Origin: Bacillota bacterium
GTDB lineage: Bacteria; Bacillota; Clostridia; Clostridiales; Clostridiaceae
DNA: 64,000 bases
Direction: 5' to 3'
Assembly: GCA_017861315.1 (NCBI GenBank)
Contig: JAGFXP010000005.1
Coordinates: 1 to 64,000 of the forward strand
Of the stretch, positions 44,775 to 53,692 are shown piece by piece. A program made the position numbers and the translations under genes. How positions within the stretch are numbered: position 1 is the first letter of the stretch; each line of letters opens with the position of its first letter. A model generated the notes under the pieces. That model searched no databases and had not been told where the DNA came from. It saw nothing but the letters and a program-made list of their open reading frames with translations.

Positions 44775-45290
44775 TTAGCATTTCTCAGGCTCAGCGTAAT
44801 CTACTCCGAAAGTTTCAACAGTTACTTCTTCCATCACCTGGTCATCCTTAGGCTTGTCCCTGTGGTCCCTTGGCACGCTCACTATTTCATCAGCCACATC
44901 CTGACCCTCGATGAGTTTTCCGAAGGCTGCGTACTGTCCGTCAAGGTGAGGTGAATTCTCCACCATTATGAAGAACTGGCTTCCTGCTGAATTCGGCATC
45001 ATCGACCTTGCCATTGATAGCACGCCTTTTGTGTGCTTGAGGTCATTTTTAAAACCGTTCTTGCTGAACTCTCCCTTTATAGAATAGCCCGGATTTCCTG
45101 TACCTGTTCCGCTTGGGCAACCTCCCTGGATCATGAAGCCCGGGATTACCCTGTGGAATTTAAGGCCGTTGTAGTACCCTTTCTTTACCAGGCTTATGAA
45201 GTTGTTCACCGTGTTAGGTGCAATTTCAGGATAAAGCTCCGCTTTCATTACCTTGCCTGTGCTCATTTTTATTGTTACTACTGGATTCAT
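44775..45290 (-). CDS. ppiB: Cyclophilin-type peptidylprolyl isomerase
   Basis: 171 residues. The cyclophilin core is complete: PNTVNNFISLVKKGYYNGLKFHRVIPGFMIQGG with the catalytic Arg, GEFSKNGFKNDLKHTKGVLSMARSMMPNSAGSQFFIM, and LDGQYAAFGKLIEGQDV. There is no signal peptide, so it is cytoplasmic. GGAGGAGA precedes the ATG. Confidence 0.95.
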   Translation of the reverse strand: MNPVVTIKMSTGKVMKAELYPEIAPNTVNNFISLVKKGYYNGLKFHRVIPGFMIQGGCPSGTGTGNPGYSIKGEFSKNGFKNDLKHTKGVLSMARSMMPNSAGSQFFIMVENSPHLDGQYAAFGKLIEGQDVADEIVSVPRDHRDKPKDDQVMEEVTVETFGVDYAEPEKC

Positions 45291-45335
45291 AATATCTCCT
45301 CCGTTAATCTTTTTTAATTTATTTTAATTTATTGC

Positions 45336-46001
45336 TTACACTACTAAATACGGTATGCTGCCGAAGCCGCAGAAGAAAATAACCGCAAGGTTGAATAGCA
45401 CCTGGATTATGCAGCATACTGTGATGTCCTTTGTTTTCCTGTACATGTTTATTGTGAAAAAGTTTAATACCCCCTGGAATAGAATCAGAACCAGTCCGTT
45501 CATGAGCGACACAGTTATGAACTTGTCCCAGTAAAGCAGGTACATCATCACAGAACTCAGGATTCCGGCGGCGTAACCCGACAGCTTGACTCTGGATCCG
45601 GCCAGGTCGTAAACATTGGCTGTCACCAGCTGCTCAAATATACCTTTCGGCAGCACGAACAGCGTGACCAGCATAATCCCTTCAAGCACCGGGTAGGCCT
45701 TGAATTCATACTCCGTCAGTATCAAAATCAAAAACAGGACGCATACAAACGCAAGCCTTACGAGCTGTTTTGCCACATTTCTAAGCTTGGGATTGAAGTA
45801 AGGCATCCCGCTGTCGGCGAGTGTCCTGAGCAGCCAGCCGCAGATCCCGAAATAGATCAAGGCAGCTATGACTCCGCCTCCCGTTGTCATGCTTATTCCC
45901 ATGGCTGCAAAAGGGAAGATCACTGCAGCAAACCAGCCTATGAACTCTTTCAGTTTCATGTTCTGTATTAATGGGTTAGAGGCTTTTCCTTTCAAGCTCA
46001 A
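45336..46001 (-). CDS. Multi-pass membrane protein of unknown function
   Basis: About 221 residues with six to seven predicted hydrophobic segments (for example FIGWFAAVIFPFAAMGI, GVIAALIYFGICGWLL, LAFVCVLFLILIL, GIMLVTLFVLPKG, AAGILSSVMMYLL, IIQVLFNLAVIFF). The position-specific residues of CPBP proteases (EExxxR) are not present, although the hydrophobic layout is reminiscent of that superfamily. Start choice between GTG (46010) and TTG (46001) is uncertain; GGGGG is at good distance from 46001. Confidence 0.7.
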   Translation of the reverse strand: MSLKGKASNPLIQNMKLKEFIGWFAAVIFPFAAMGISMTTGGGVIAALIYFGICGWLLRTLADSGMPYFNPKLRNVAKQLVRLAFVCVLFLILILTEYEFKAYPVLEGIMLVTLFVLPKGIFEQLVTANVYDLAGSRVKLSGYAAGILSSVMMYLLYWDKFITVSLMNGLVLILFQGVLNFFTINMYRKTKDITVCCIIQVLFNLAVIFFCGFGSIPYLVV

Positions 46002-46075
46002 AACGCACACCCCCTATTCGCACCTGATAATAAATTATACAATATTATCAGATTTAATGAAACACCTTCGATACG

Positions 46076-46909
46076 CTATTCCCTGTAATGTTCCCTGAGA
46101 AGCTTTATCTCTCTGGCATATCCGGTCAGCTCGTTCGGCGTCTCCAGGTAGAAGGGAAGCTTTCTAAGAAGAGGATGGTTGATTATGTTGACTATAGCAG
46201 GCAGCCCCAGGCTTCCGTCACCTATGGCGGCGTGGCGGTCTTTCCTGCTTCCGAATTCCGTCATGCTGTCATTGAGGTGGATAGCCTTAAGCCTCTCCAG
46301 CCCGACAATCCTGTCAAACTCCTCCAGGACTCCGTCGAGGTTATTCACAATGTCGTAGCCCGCCGAGTAAGTATGGCAGGTGTCGAAGCAAACTCCCAGC
46401 ATTTCTTCCAATTCCACCCTGTCGATGATCTTTCTGAGCTCCTCGAAGCTGCTCCCCACCTCGCTGCCCTTGCCTGACATGGTCTCCAGCAGCACTGTGG
46501 TCTTAAAGTCAGCCTTGAGCACATTGTTGAGGAGACCGCTTATCAGTTCTATCCCTTCCTCAACCCCCTGCCCTACATGGCTTCCGGGATGGAATGTGTA
46601 GAGGTTGCCGGGCAGGTATTCCATATTTTCCAGGTCGCCCTTCATTGCTAAGTGGGCGAATTCCCTTATCTTCGTGTCCGCTGCGCAGGGATTAAGAGTG
46701 TATGGAGCATGAGCCAGAATCACCGGGAATCTGTTTTCCCTGATTATTTTTATCAGGCCTTCAATATCCTTTTCGTCAATTTTTTTCACTTTGCTGCCTC
46801 TGGGGTTTCTCGAAAAATACTGGAAAGTGTTTGCGCCTATCTCAAGCGCTTCCTTTCCCATGTGCTCGAAGCCCTTGGATACGGACAAGTGACAACCTAT
46901 ATTCAGCAT
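46076..46909 (-). CDS. nfo: Deoxyribonuclease IV (AP endonuclease, Nfo)
   Basis: Cleaves DNA at abasic sites in base excision repair. The 277 residues form a TIM barrel with zinc ligands visible in [58 protein letters not shown] and [22 protein letters not shown]. The ATG at 46909 is chosen over the GTG at 46921, which overlaps AAGGAG. It is transcribed towards the membrane-protein gene. Confidence 0.95.
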   Translation of the reverse strand: MLNIGCHLSVSKGFEHMGKEALEIGANTFQYFSRNPRGSKVKKIDEKDIEGLIKIIRENRFPVILAHAPYTLNPCAADTKIREFAHLAMKGDLENMEYLPGNLYTFHPGSHVGQGVEEGIELISGLLNNVLKADFKTTVLLETMSGKGSEVGSSFEELRKIIDRVELEEMLGVCFDTCHTYSAGYDIVNNLDGVLEEFDRIVGLERLKAIHLNDSMTEFGSRKDRHAAIGDGSLGLPAIVNIINHPLLRKLPFYLETPNELTGYAREIKLLREHYRE

Positions 46910-46983
46910 AATATTTTGCACTCCTTCAAGAATATATCTTTAATACAATTCTATCAGAGAACGGTTCGATTGTCTTTAGGCTG

Positions 46984-47014
46984 CGAAAAAAGAGACCTTC
47001 AAATGAAGATCTCC
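46984..47014 (-). terminator. Terminator after the threonine ammonia-lyase gene
   Basis: Minus-strand stem GAGATCTTC/GAAGGTCTC (46992-47013), followed by TTTTTT. Confidence 0.85.
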
Positions 47015-47024
47015 TGATGTTTTT

Positions 47025-48236
47025 CTATTTTGCTGTTACAAGGTATCCTTTTCCCTTGAGCTCTTCAACCATGTGTTTTCCGTGCTCCGGTGATTCAGCT
47101 GAAACCTCAAAGTTGACTGTAGCGTATTCAAGTCCTTTTTCGCTCCAGTTTGCATCCTGTCTTGCTGTAACAACGTTTCCGCCAAGCTTGCTTATATCGG
47201 AGATAAGTGTTCCGAGCTGTCCTACTTTGTCTGGAAGCTCAACGCTGAATCTGATCCTTCTGTGAAGCATTATCAGCTCTCTCTCGATTATCTTTGCAGA
47301 TGTTGCTATGTCTACGTTTCCGCCGCTGATTAGGGCAACTACATTTTTGCCTTCCAGACCTGTAACTTTTCCGGCAAGAAGCGCTGCAAGAGGAGTTGCG
47401 CCTGCGCCCTCAGCTACAAGCTTGCTTCTCTCCATGAGGTTGAACATAGCAAGCGCTATTTCGTCTTCTGTTACAGTGACAACCTCGTCTACATACTTCT
47501 GTATATATTTGAAGCAATCGGCTCCAGGCGTGCTTACGGATATACCGTCTGCCAGTGATTTTGCACCAGGCAGAGTAACAACTTCGCCCTTTTCGAGTGA
47601 CGCTTTAGTTGAAGCTATTATTTCGGGCTGTACTCCGATAACTCTTACATCAGGTTTTATTGATTTAAGAGCTGTAGCTATGCCTGCAATGAGTCCGCCT
47701 CCGCCGATTGGCACCATAACAACGTCAACGTTCGGAAGGTCCTCAATTATTTCAAGGCCTATCGTTCCCTGTCCTGCCATTACATCAATGTCGTTGAAAG
47801 GATGAAGGAATGTTGCTCCTGTCTCCTTCTGAAGCTCAACAGCTTTTGCATAGCACTCGTCGTAAACCTGTCCGGCCTGCACGACTTCTGCTCCGTAGCC
47901 TTTAGTTGCTGCAACCTTTGACATTGGCGCTGTTACAGGCATTACTATAGTTGATTTTACTCCGAATGCTGTTGCTGCATATGCCACACCCTGTGCATGG
48001 TTTCCTGCTGAAGATGCTATTACTCCTTTGGCCTTATCTTCCTCTGACATATTGACGAGCTTGTTGTACGCTCCTCTCAACTTGAATGCTCCTGTTTTCT
48101 GCTTGTTTTCACATTTGAGGTAAACGCTGCAGCCGCATCTGTCCGAGTATGTGCTAGTGTAGAAAAGCGGCGTCCTTCTTGCAACGCCTTTGATGTTGCT
48201 CTGTGCTTCTTTTATTTTGTTTAAATTCAATTCCAT
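47025..48236 (-). CDS. ilvA: Threonine ammonia-lyase with ACT domain
   Basis: PLP enzyme that deaminates threonine to 2-oxobutyrate. The 403 residues have the PLP lysine in KCENKQKTGAFKLRGAYNKL (near 50) and the glycine loop PIGGGGLIAGIA. A C-terminal ACT domain is present (RIRFSVELPDKVGQLGTLISDISKLGGNV). The length is that of the short, often catabolic, TdcB-like form. T-ending codons are favoured, unlike many neighbours, which suggests high expression. A near-consensus promoter lies at 48298-48326. The permease gene upstream fits an amino-acid fermentation role. Confidence 0.92.
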   Translation of the reverse strand: MELNLNKIKEAQSNIKGVARRTPLFYTSTYSDRCGCSVYLKCENKQKTGAFKLRGAYNKLVNMSEEDKAKGVIASSAGNHAQGVAYAATAFGVKSTIVMPVTAPMSKVAATKGYGAEVVQAGQVYDECYAKAVELQKETGATFLHPFNDIDVMAGQGTIGLEIIEDLPNVDVVMVPIGGGGLIAGIATALKSIKPDVRVIGVQPEIIASTKASLEKGEVVTLPGAKSLADGISVSTPGADCFKYIQKYVDEVVTVTEDEIALAMFNLMERSKLVAEGAGATPLAALLAGKVTGLEGKNVVALISGGNVDIATSAKIIERELIMLHRRIRFSVELPDKVGQLGTLISDISKLGGNVVTARQDANWSEKGLEYATVNFEVSAESPEHGKHMVEELKGKGYLVTAK

Positions 48237-48297
48237 TTTAATATCCCCTCCGATAAAATAAAATGTTATCTATATTGCTGGTTGTCCGTTCGATTTT

Positions 48298-48326
48298 ACT
48301 ATAGCAAAACGATTTTTTTATGTCAA
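48298..48326 (-). promoter_or_regulatory. Promoter of the threonine ammonia-lyase gene
   Basis: TTGACA (48321-48326), 17 bases, TATAGT (48298-48303) on the minus strand. The 5' leader is about 55 bases. Confidence 0.8.
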
Positions 48327-48372
48327 ATCATTTTCAGACTATTGTGACTTTTTATCGATTCTGCTTGGTTTG

Positions 48373-49728
48373 CTATTCAGCTTTAGTGAATTTGCTCTTT
48401 CTTGCGTAGTATAACGGAAGTCCTATTACTGTGAGCAGTATGCCTATTCCCGCATTCATTGGCTGAGTGAACAGAGTGTTAAGTATGATATATCCTCCGC
48501 CGATGATTGCTATTGCAGGGACTACAGGGTAAAGCGGAACCTTGTACGGTCTTACAAGATCAGGCTGCTTCTTTCTGAGAACGAATACTGCAACGAATGT
48601 CATTGTGTAGAATATCCAGATTACGAATATCAAAAGATCTGTAAGCTGGTCGAATTTTCCTGAGAATATCATTGCTATTGATATTGCGCACATCAGTACG
48701 CCTGCATTTATTGGCGTGTTGAATTTCGGGTGCAGTTTAGCCCAGAGGTTGCTGTAAGGCAGTTTGTTCTCTGTTGCCAGTGCGTAAGGGATTCTCATTC
48801 CAGTCATGATGTATCCGTTTAATGCTCCGAATATGGAAACGAGTATACCTACTGTGATTATTTTTCCGCCGTTTGCTCCGAACAGAACCTTTGCAACGTC
48901 AGCTGCAGGAGTGTTTGTTGCAGCAAGCGCTTCAGCAGGCATAACGAAAAGGTAAGCTACATTGATTAAAACATATATTGCCATAACTATTGAAAGACCG
49001 CCGATGATTGCCTTTGGAAGGTCTTTGCCAGGATTCTTCATCTCTCCTGCTATAGCGCCAACGTTTATCCATCCGTCATATGCGAACATTGTTCCAACAA
49101 GCGCTGCTCCAAGGCTTGTAGCTACAGGATGGCCGGCTGCTGTCATAGGTAAAAGTCTTACCGCGCCGCCTCCTTCTGTGTACATCAGACCGATTACTAT
49201 GATTGCGAATATAGGTATAAGTTTACCTACAGTTGCAACTGTCTGTATTGCTCCGCCTGTCTTTGAACCGAATGAGTTCATTATAGTCAGGAATACAGTT
49301 ACTGCTATTGCTATAGGGATAAGCATACCGTCAGCTAAGTTTAATAATGATAAAACCTGAGTAGAAAATATGATTGCGAGTGCTGCTATTGTAGCCGGGA
49401 AGTATACGACTGTCTGAGCCCATCCTAAAAGGTATCCCCATACTGATCCGTAAGTTTCCTCGAGGTATGCGACCATGCCGCCTGTTTTTGGAATTGCTGC
49501 TGCAACTTCTGCTGCTGTAAGTCCTCCTGCAACGGAGATGACTCCGCCAAGAACCCATGCCATAAGTCCGAGTCCCGGAGCTCCTGTAGCTGTGAATACA
49601 GCATGAGGCTTGAAGAATACTCCTGAACCTATAACCATGCCGATAACGATTGCAAGCGCAGGAACAAGTCCTATAGTTTTCTGCAAACCAGCGCCTGTTG
49701 TAACATCTTTCTTTAATGCTTCGCTCAT
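48373..49728 (-). CDS. APC family amino acid permease
   Basis: 451 residues with about 12 membrane helices. The first (LVPALAIVIGMVIGSGVFFKP) contains the GSG substrate-binding break of the APC fold, and PKTGGMVAYLEETYGSVWGYLLGW is typical of the LAT-like (SteT, serine/threonine exchanger) branch. The threonine ammonia-lyase gene lies directly downstream, so threonine or serine uptake is a fair guess. AAGGAGA precedes the ATG. A cre-like site is 42 bases upstream. Confidence 0.92.
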   Translation of the reverse strand: MSEALKKDVTTGAGLQKTIGLVPALAIVIGMVIGSGVFFKPHAVFTATGAPGLGLMAWVLGGVISVAGGLTAAEVAAAIPKTGGMVAYLEETYGSVWGYLLGWAQTVVYFPATIAALAIIFSTQVLSLLNLADGMLIPIAIAVTVFLTIMNSFGSKTGGAIQTVATVGKLIPIFAIIVIGLMYTEGGGAVRLLPMTAAGHPVATSLGAALVGTMFAYDGWINVGAIAGEMKNPGKDLPKAIIGGLSIVMAIYVLINVAYLFVMPAEALAATNTPAADVAKVLFGANGGKIITVGILVSIFGALNGYIMTGMRIPYALATENKLPYSNLWAKLHPKFNTPINAGVLMCAISIAMIFSGKFDQLTDLLIFVIWIFYTMTFVAVFVLRKKQPDLVRPYKVPLYPVVPAIAIIGGGYIILNTLFTQPMNAGIGILLTVIGLPLYYARKSKFTKAE

Positions 49729-49769
49729 CTTAAATTCTCCTTAACGAATTACTTTTCTTCCAAACATGC

Positions 49770-49783
49770 GGGTAACGTTTACA
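49770..49783 (-). promoter_or_regulatory. cre-like site (CcpA operator) ahead of the APC permease
   Basis: The minus strand reads TGTAAACGTTACCC, 13 of 14 positions of the cre pattern TGWAARCGYTWNCW. It is near-palindromic around ACGT and lies between the AT-rich promoter block and the permease start, where a repressor could block elongation. Confidence 0.5.
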
Positions 49784-49984
49784 TCCGCCCGACTGCCTGG
49801 AGCGCGTTTTTTTGTTTTTTTACCTTTGATATCGATATCACGTTGTACGCTCTGCTATACTTTTTGTATAATATAGTGCATATCCAACGCGTTTTATTAT
49901 ATCACGTGTATAATATATTGCACAATAGTTTTGATGATTATTTTGATAAAATTTTCGCAATGCCCTGCAAAGCCTTTCAATTTG

Positions 49985-50013
49985 TTGAGAAGGACATTGT
50001 TTTATGGTATAAT
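49985..50013 (+). promoter_or_regulatory. Promoter of the XRE-cupin gene
   Basis: TTGAGA (49985-49990), 17 bases, TATAAT (50008-50013), 45 bases before the TTG start. Confidence 0.7.
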
Positions 50014-50058
50014 TATCAATCATTATGTGAAATCGGTTAGGGGGAGAAGGAGAAAACT

Positions 50059-50616
50059 TTGGAAAACATCAATATAATCATAGGAAACAATCTGAATGCA
50101 TACAGAAAAAGCAAAGGCTACAGCCTAGACAAGGTTGCCGAAATGACAGGGGTAAGCAAAGGCATGCTTGGCCAGATAGAGCGAGGGGAGACCAATCCGT
50201 CAATTTCAACCCTGTGGAAAATAGCGAACGGCCTTCATATCTCTCAAACCTCCCTGCTGGAAGCGAAGCCTGAGGAACTGGTAATAATAAAGAAGACCGA
50301 TCTGGCGCCGATTACCGAGCATAAGGACAAATACATTGTCTACCCGGCCTTCCCGTTCGATTCCAAAAAAAAGTTCGAAGTCCTGGTCGTCGATCTTAAG
50401 GATGGGTGTGTGCACTGGTCTGAACCACATGACAAGGATGTCGAAGAGTACATATACGTGAGCAAGGGCGAATTCAAGCTTACAGTGAAGGATACCACCT
50501 ATGAACTGAAAGAGGGGGACTCAATCAAATTCATTGCGGACAAAGCCCATGAGTACAGAAACGAGTCAGGGGAAGTGTGCACGCTGCACACCATCATTTA
50601 CTACAACAACATATGA
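50059..50616 (+). CDS. XRE-cupin transcriptional regulator
   Basis: 185 residues. The N-terminal helix-turn-helix is SLDKVAEMTGVSKGMLGQIERGETNPSISTLWKIANGL (about 20-57). The C-terminal cupin has EEYIYVSKGEFKLTVKDTTYELKEGDSIKFIADKAHEYRNES. Regulators of this PuuR-like type often control nearby amino-acid or polyamine transport and catabolism. It is divergent from the permease gene, so that permease is a candidate target. The start is TTG behind GAAGGAGA. Confidence 0.9.
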   Translation: MENINIIIGNNLNAYRKSKGYSLDKVAEMTGVSKGMLGQIERGETNPSISTLWKIANGLHISQTSLLEAKPEELVIIKKTDLAPITEHKDKYIVYPAFPFDSKKKFEVLVVDLKDGCVHWSEPHDKDVEEYIYVSKGEFKLTVKDTTYELKEGDSIKFIADKAHEYRNESGEVCTLHTIIYYNNI

Positions 50617-50626
50617 TTCTGCAGAC

Positions 50627-50662
50627 AGAAAATCCTCCTGAATCGGTTCAGGAGGATTTTTT
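50627..50662. terminator. Bidirectional terminator between XRE-cupin and murI
   Basis: A 14-pair stem AAAATCCTCCTGAA/TTCAGGAGGATTTT (50629-50660) with a TCGG loop and six T on the plus strand. Confidence 0.92.
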
Positions 50663-51444
50663 CACTCGCCCTTGCTCTCCAAAAGCCTGTGGGAAAGGCT
50701 TATGAGCTTTGGATCATCCGAGGAATTGAATATCTCGATCATCTGTCTGTTGTTGCGTCTGTTCAGGATTCCATGCCTGGTCAGCTCCCGCTTAAGCTGC
50801 TTTGCCGTACCCTGGCTGCCATCTATTATCGGCGTGTCCTTTTTTAGGACCCTGTTCAATGATCCTTTGATGAAAGGGTAATGGGTGCAGCCCAGCACTA
50901 CCGCCGCTATGCCGCTTTCAAGAAACGGCTCCAGCTTTCTCCTGAGGTAATCTTCGACCAGCGGCCCATCTGTGACACCGCTTTCTATGAGTTCAACAAG
51001 GCCCGGGCAAGGGAGCGGCTGAATCTCAGCCTCCTCCTCATATTTTCTCATAAGGCTGCTGAATTTTTTTTCGGCAAGCGTCATAGGCGTTGCCATTATC
51101 AGAATCTTGCCTTTCCTGCTGAACTCCACGGCAGGCTTGAGCGCCGGCTCTATACCTATAATAGGCATGTCACAATATTCACTTCTTAAATCCTCTATGG
51201 CTGCACTCGTGGCTGTATTGCATGCCACCACTACAGCTTTCACGTTTTTGCTCAGCAGGAAATCAACCGCATCGAATGTCAGTTTCCTGACCTCTTCAAC
51301 AGTTTTCGTGCCGTACGGCGCATTTCCCGAGTCTCCGAAATATACAAAATCCTCCTTTGGAAGAAGCTCTACCGCCTCCCTTAGGACACTAATACCGCCT
51401 ACGCCGGAATCAAAAAAACCAACCGGCTTGTCTTCAGTTCTCAA
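50662..51444 (-). CDS. murI: Glutamate racemase
   Basis: Supplies D-glutamate for peptidoglycan. The 260 residues contain both cysteine motifs of the racemase, VVACNTATSAAIEDLR and VVLGCTHYPFIKG. The opening is VGFFDSGVGGISVLREA, with YFGDSGNAPYGTK close behind. TTG at 51444, with GGGGTGG upstream, is the only supported start. The product is used by MurD (282-1685). Confidence 0.95.
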   Translation of the reverse strand: MRTEDKPVGFFDSGVGGISVLREAVELLPKEDFVYFGDSGNAPYGTKTVEEVRKLTFDAVDFLLSKNVKAVVVACNTATSAAIEDLRSEYCDMPIIGIEPALKPAVEFSRKGKILIMATPMTLAEKKFSSLMRKYEEEAEIQPLPCPGLVELIESGVTDGPLVEDYLRRKLEPFLESGIAAVVLGCTHYPFIKGSLNRVLKKDTPIIDGSQGTAKQLKRELTRHGILNRRNNRQMIEIFNSSDDPKLISLSHRLLESKGE

Positions 51445-51675
51445 AATACCACCCCGTTTAAAACACCAAAATATTTAACTTATTATATCACCATTTAACA
51501 TGAAAGGACAAACAGGCATTGAAATATTTTGCCGATTTACGAACATAATTCAAAGTTTCGCAAAAAAAGTTCGTGGAAACGTTTTATTCTTATCCAGCAA
51601 GGAAACAGCCCGGAATAACCATGCATAACGCCCTATAAATATGTACTCTTTCAGCCTTTCAGCTCGATTCAGCTA

Positions 51676-51704
51676 TTGACTTATTACCCTATTAATTATA
51701 AAAT
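51676..51704 (+). promoter_or_regulatory. Promoter of the glutamine synthetase gene
   Basis: TTGACT (51676-51681), 17 bases, TAAAAT (51699-51704). The rest of the 310-base spacer (51445-51755) has no gene. A weak inverted pair ACGAAC/GTTCGT (about 51539-51574) is the only other structure seen. Confidence 0.65.
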
Positions 51705-51755
51705 CATGAATAGATTATTACGAATAATAAATGTGTATATTTTGGAGGTATATTG

Positions 51756-53654
51756 ATGAATACTGATTTAGTTTACGTTGTTCCTAAAACGGAACATTCA
51801 GAGGCAGCCTTGACGAAGATTTTAACCGAGCATCCGGAGATAAAGTTCGTCTCTTTGGTAGGAGTTGACTTGTCCGGGAACAGCACAGATGAAAAAATCC
51901 CTGTGAAAGTATTCCTGGAAGATATCAGCGGCTTCTTGAAGGGCGGCGTTCAGACTGACGGCTCTTCCGTTGTCCTGCCTGGAATCGCTTCTATTAACAA
52001 CGCTAAGGTAGACATGCTCGCCGACGTAAATGTGGCTTGGACTGTAGACTACAATGATGAAAACATAGACCCTGATACCAACAAGCCGGTAGGAACGCTT
52101 AGAATGCCTTGCTTCCTTCTCCACGACGGCATACCTGTGGACTCAAGAGCAATCCTGAAAAACTCAATTGATCACCTCAAAAATACACTTTGGGATCTGT
52201 TCAAAAAATATCCTGAATCATTAGCCTCTATAAATGTAAAGCTGGAAGATATAGATGAAATAGTGGATACCTGCGCTACAGAGCTTGAATTCTGGGTTAA
52301 GACGCCTAACGAGAAAACAGAGGTTGAGGAGCTTTCAACATCCCAGGTTCTCCAGGAGCAGTACTGGACAAGGACAAAGGGAGCTGTAAGGACGGCAATG
52401 GAGCAGACGCTCATTGTTATGGACTCTTACGGCCTCGAACCAGAAATGGGACACAAGGAAGTCGGCGGCGTAAAAGCCAAGCTTGACGAATCAGGAAACT
52501 ACACCCACATAATGGAACAGCTCGAGATCGACTGGAAATACTCTACGGCACTCCAGGCTGCAGACAACGAGCTTTGGACAAAGTCACTTGTTCACGAGAT
52601 ATTCAGGAACAACGGGCTTGACGTGACCTTCCTCGCTAAGCCTATAGAGGGTGTAGCAGGAAGCGGGGAGCATACACACTTCAGCATATCCCTCAAGCTT
52701 AAGGACGGAAGAAGAGTGAACCTTTTCGCTCCGACAAAGAAGCACTACATGAGCATATTCGGATATGCATCCATAATGGGAATACTTAAAAACTATGAGG
52801 TAATCAATCCATTCGTGTCCTCAACCAACGACTCTCTGAGAAGGCTTAAGCCTGGTTTCGAGGCCCCTGTATGCATAGTTACTTCGCTCGGTCATTCTGT
52901 CGATATCCCATCAAGAAACAGAACGATCCTGATAGGTGCAATAAGGGATATATCGAATCCGCTTGCTACAAGATTCGAGCTCAGGTCACCGAACCCTCAT
53001 ACAAATACCTACCTCGCTGTGGCGACACTTTTCACCGCCATGGTTGACGGCATCAAATATGCTTTAACAAAAGGCAAGACAGAGGACGAGCTTCTCACCG
53101 AGCTTTCAAAGAAACCTGGGGACGATGCAGAATACCTCGAAAAGGGAAGGGCTTACAGAAGCGAAGAGGATGTCTTCGAAGACTTCACAGATTCAGAAAG
53201 AGAAGAGTTCTTCGGAAAGGCTCCTGCAACAGTATACGAAAACCTGTGCGCATTCGACATGTACCCTGAAAAGATAGAAGTGCTTAAAGACGGCGGAGTC
53301 CTGACTGACAAGCTTATTAACAGCTTCAGAATGGGAACAATGAAAAAGTGGCTCATAGAGATAAACAACAGGATAATCAACGACTATGCTTCAGAGATCC
53401 GCAGCTACAAAATGATCCACAACATTGAAAAGGCGCTGGACCTTGATGTGGCAAACTGGATGAAGATAAACGAGCTTAGGATCTACCTTATGAAGGACAC
53501 TTATTCCACAAAGAGCTTGTTCACAAGAATCAGATATGCATCGGAAAGGCTGGACTACAGTGAAATTTCAACTCTTCAGCTGGAACTTGATGAAAAAATG
53601 AAAAACTTAAGAGAGCTGTATTCAGCATACAAGAAAAATCTGCTGGATATATAA
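51756..53654 (+). CDS. Glutamine synthetase, long form
   Basis: Makes glutamine from glutamate, ammonia and ATP. The 632 residues are far longer than the classic 440-470 of GSI and shorter than about 700 for GSIII. The catalytic fold is clear: ATELEFWVKTP, LEPEMGHKEVGG, GVAGSGEHTHFSISLKL (the GSGMHxHxS loop), NDSLRRLKPGFEAPV, RTILIGAIRDISNP-RFELRSPNPHTNTYLA. A helical C-terminal extension of about 180 residues follows. Clostridial genomes carry this long form. ATG at 51756 follows GGAGGTATATTG. Confidence 0.88.
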   Translation: MNTDLVYVVPKTEHSEAALTKILTEHPEIKFVSLVGVDLSGNSTDEKIPVKVFLEDISGFLKGGVQTDGSSVVLPGIASINNAKVDMLADVNVAWTVDYNDENIDPDTNKPVGTLRMPCFLLHDGIPVDSRAILKNSIDHLKNTLWDLFKKYPESLASINVKLEDIDEIVDTCATELEFWVKTPNEKTEVEELSTSQVLQEQYWTRTKGAVRTAMEQTLIVMDSYGLEPEMGHKEVGGVKAKLDESGNYTHIMEQLEIDWKYSTALQAADNELWTKSLVHEIFRNNGLDVTFLAKPIEGVAGSGEHTHFSISLKLKDGRRVNLFAPTKKHYMSIFGYASIMGILKNYEVINPFVSSTNDSLRRLKPGFEAPVCIVTSLGHSVDIPSRNRTILIGAIRDISNPLATRFELRSPNPHTNTYLAVATLFTAMVDGIKYALTKGKTEDELLTELSKKPGDDAEYLEKGRAYRSEEDVFEDFTDSEREEFFGKAPATVYENLCAFDMYPEKIEVLKDGGVLTDKLINSFRMGTMKKWLIEINNRIINDYASEIRSYKMIHNIEKALDLDVANWMKINELRIYLMKDTYSTKSLFTRIRYASERLDYSEISTLQLELDEKMKNLRELYSAYKKNLLDI

Positions 53655-53657
53655 GGC

Positions 53658-53692
53658 GAAAGGTGCACCCCGCAGCGGGATGCACCTTTTTT
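53658..53692. terminator. Bidirectional terminator after the glutamine synthetase gene
   Basis: Stem AAAGGTGCA-CCCGC/GCGGG-TGCACCTTT (53659-53688), then TTTTTT on the plus strand. It overlaps the stop of the convergent gene. Confidence 0.88.

Larger units (their letters stand above)
49729..50058. other. 330-base divergent spacer between permease and XRE-cupin genes
   Basis: No gene is seen here. It holds a cre-like site (49770-49783), a T-rich stretch (49808-49820), and two direct copies of TGTATAATAT (about 49865-49875 and 49909-49919) inside a very AT-rich block. A minus-strand TTGTGC, 18 bases, TATAAT in that block may serve the permease. The plus-strand promoter of the XRE-cupin gene is at 49985-50013. 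Confidence 0.6.
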
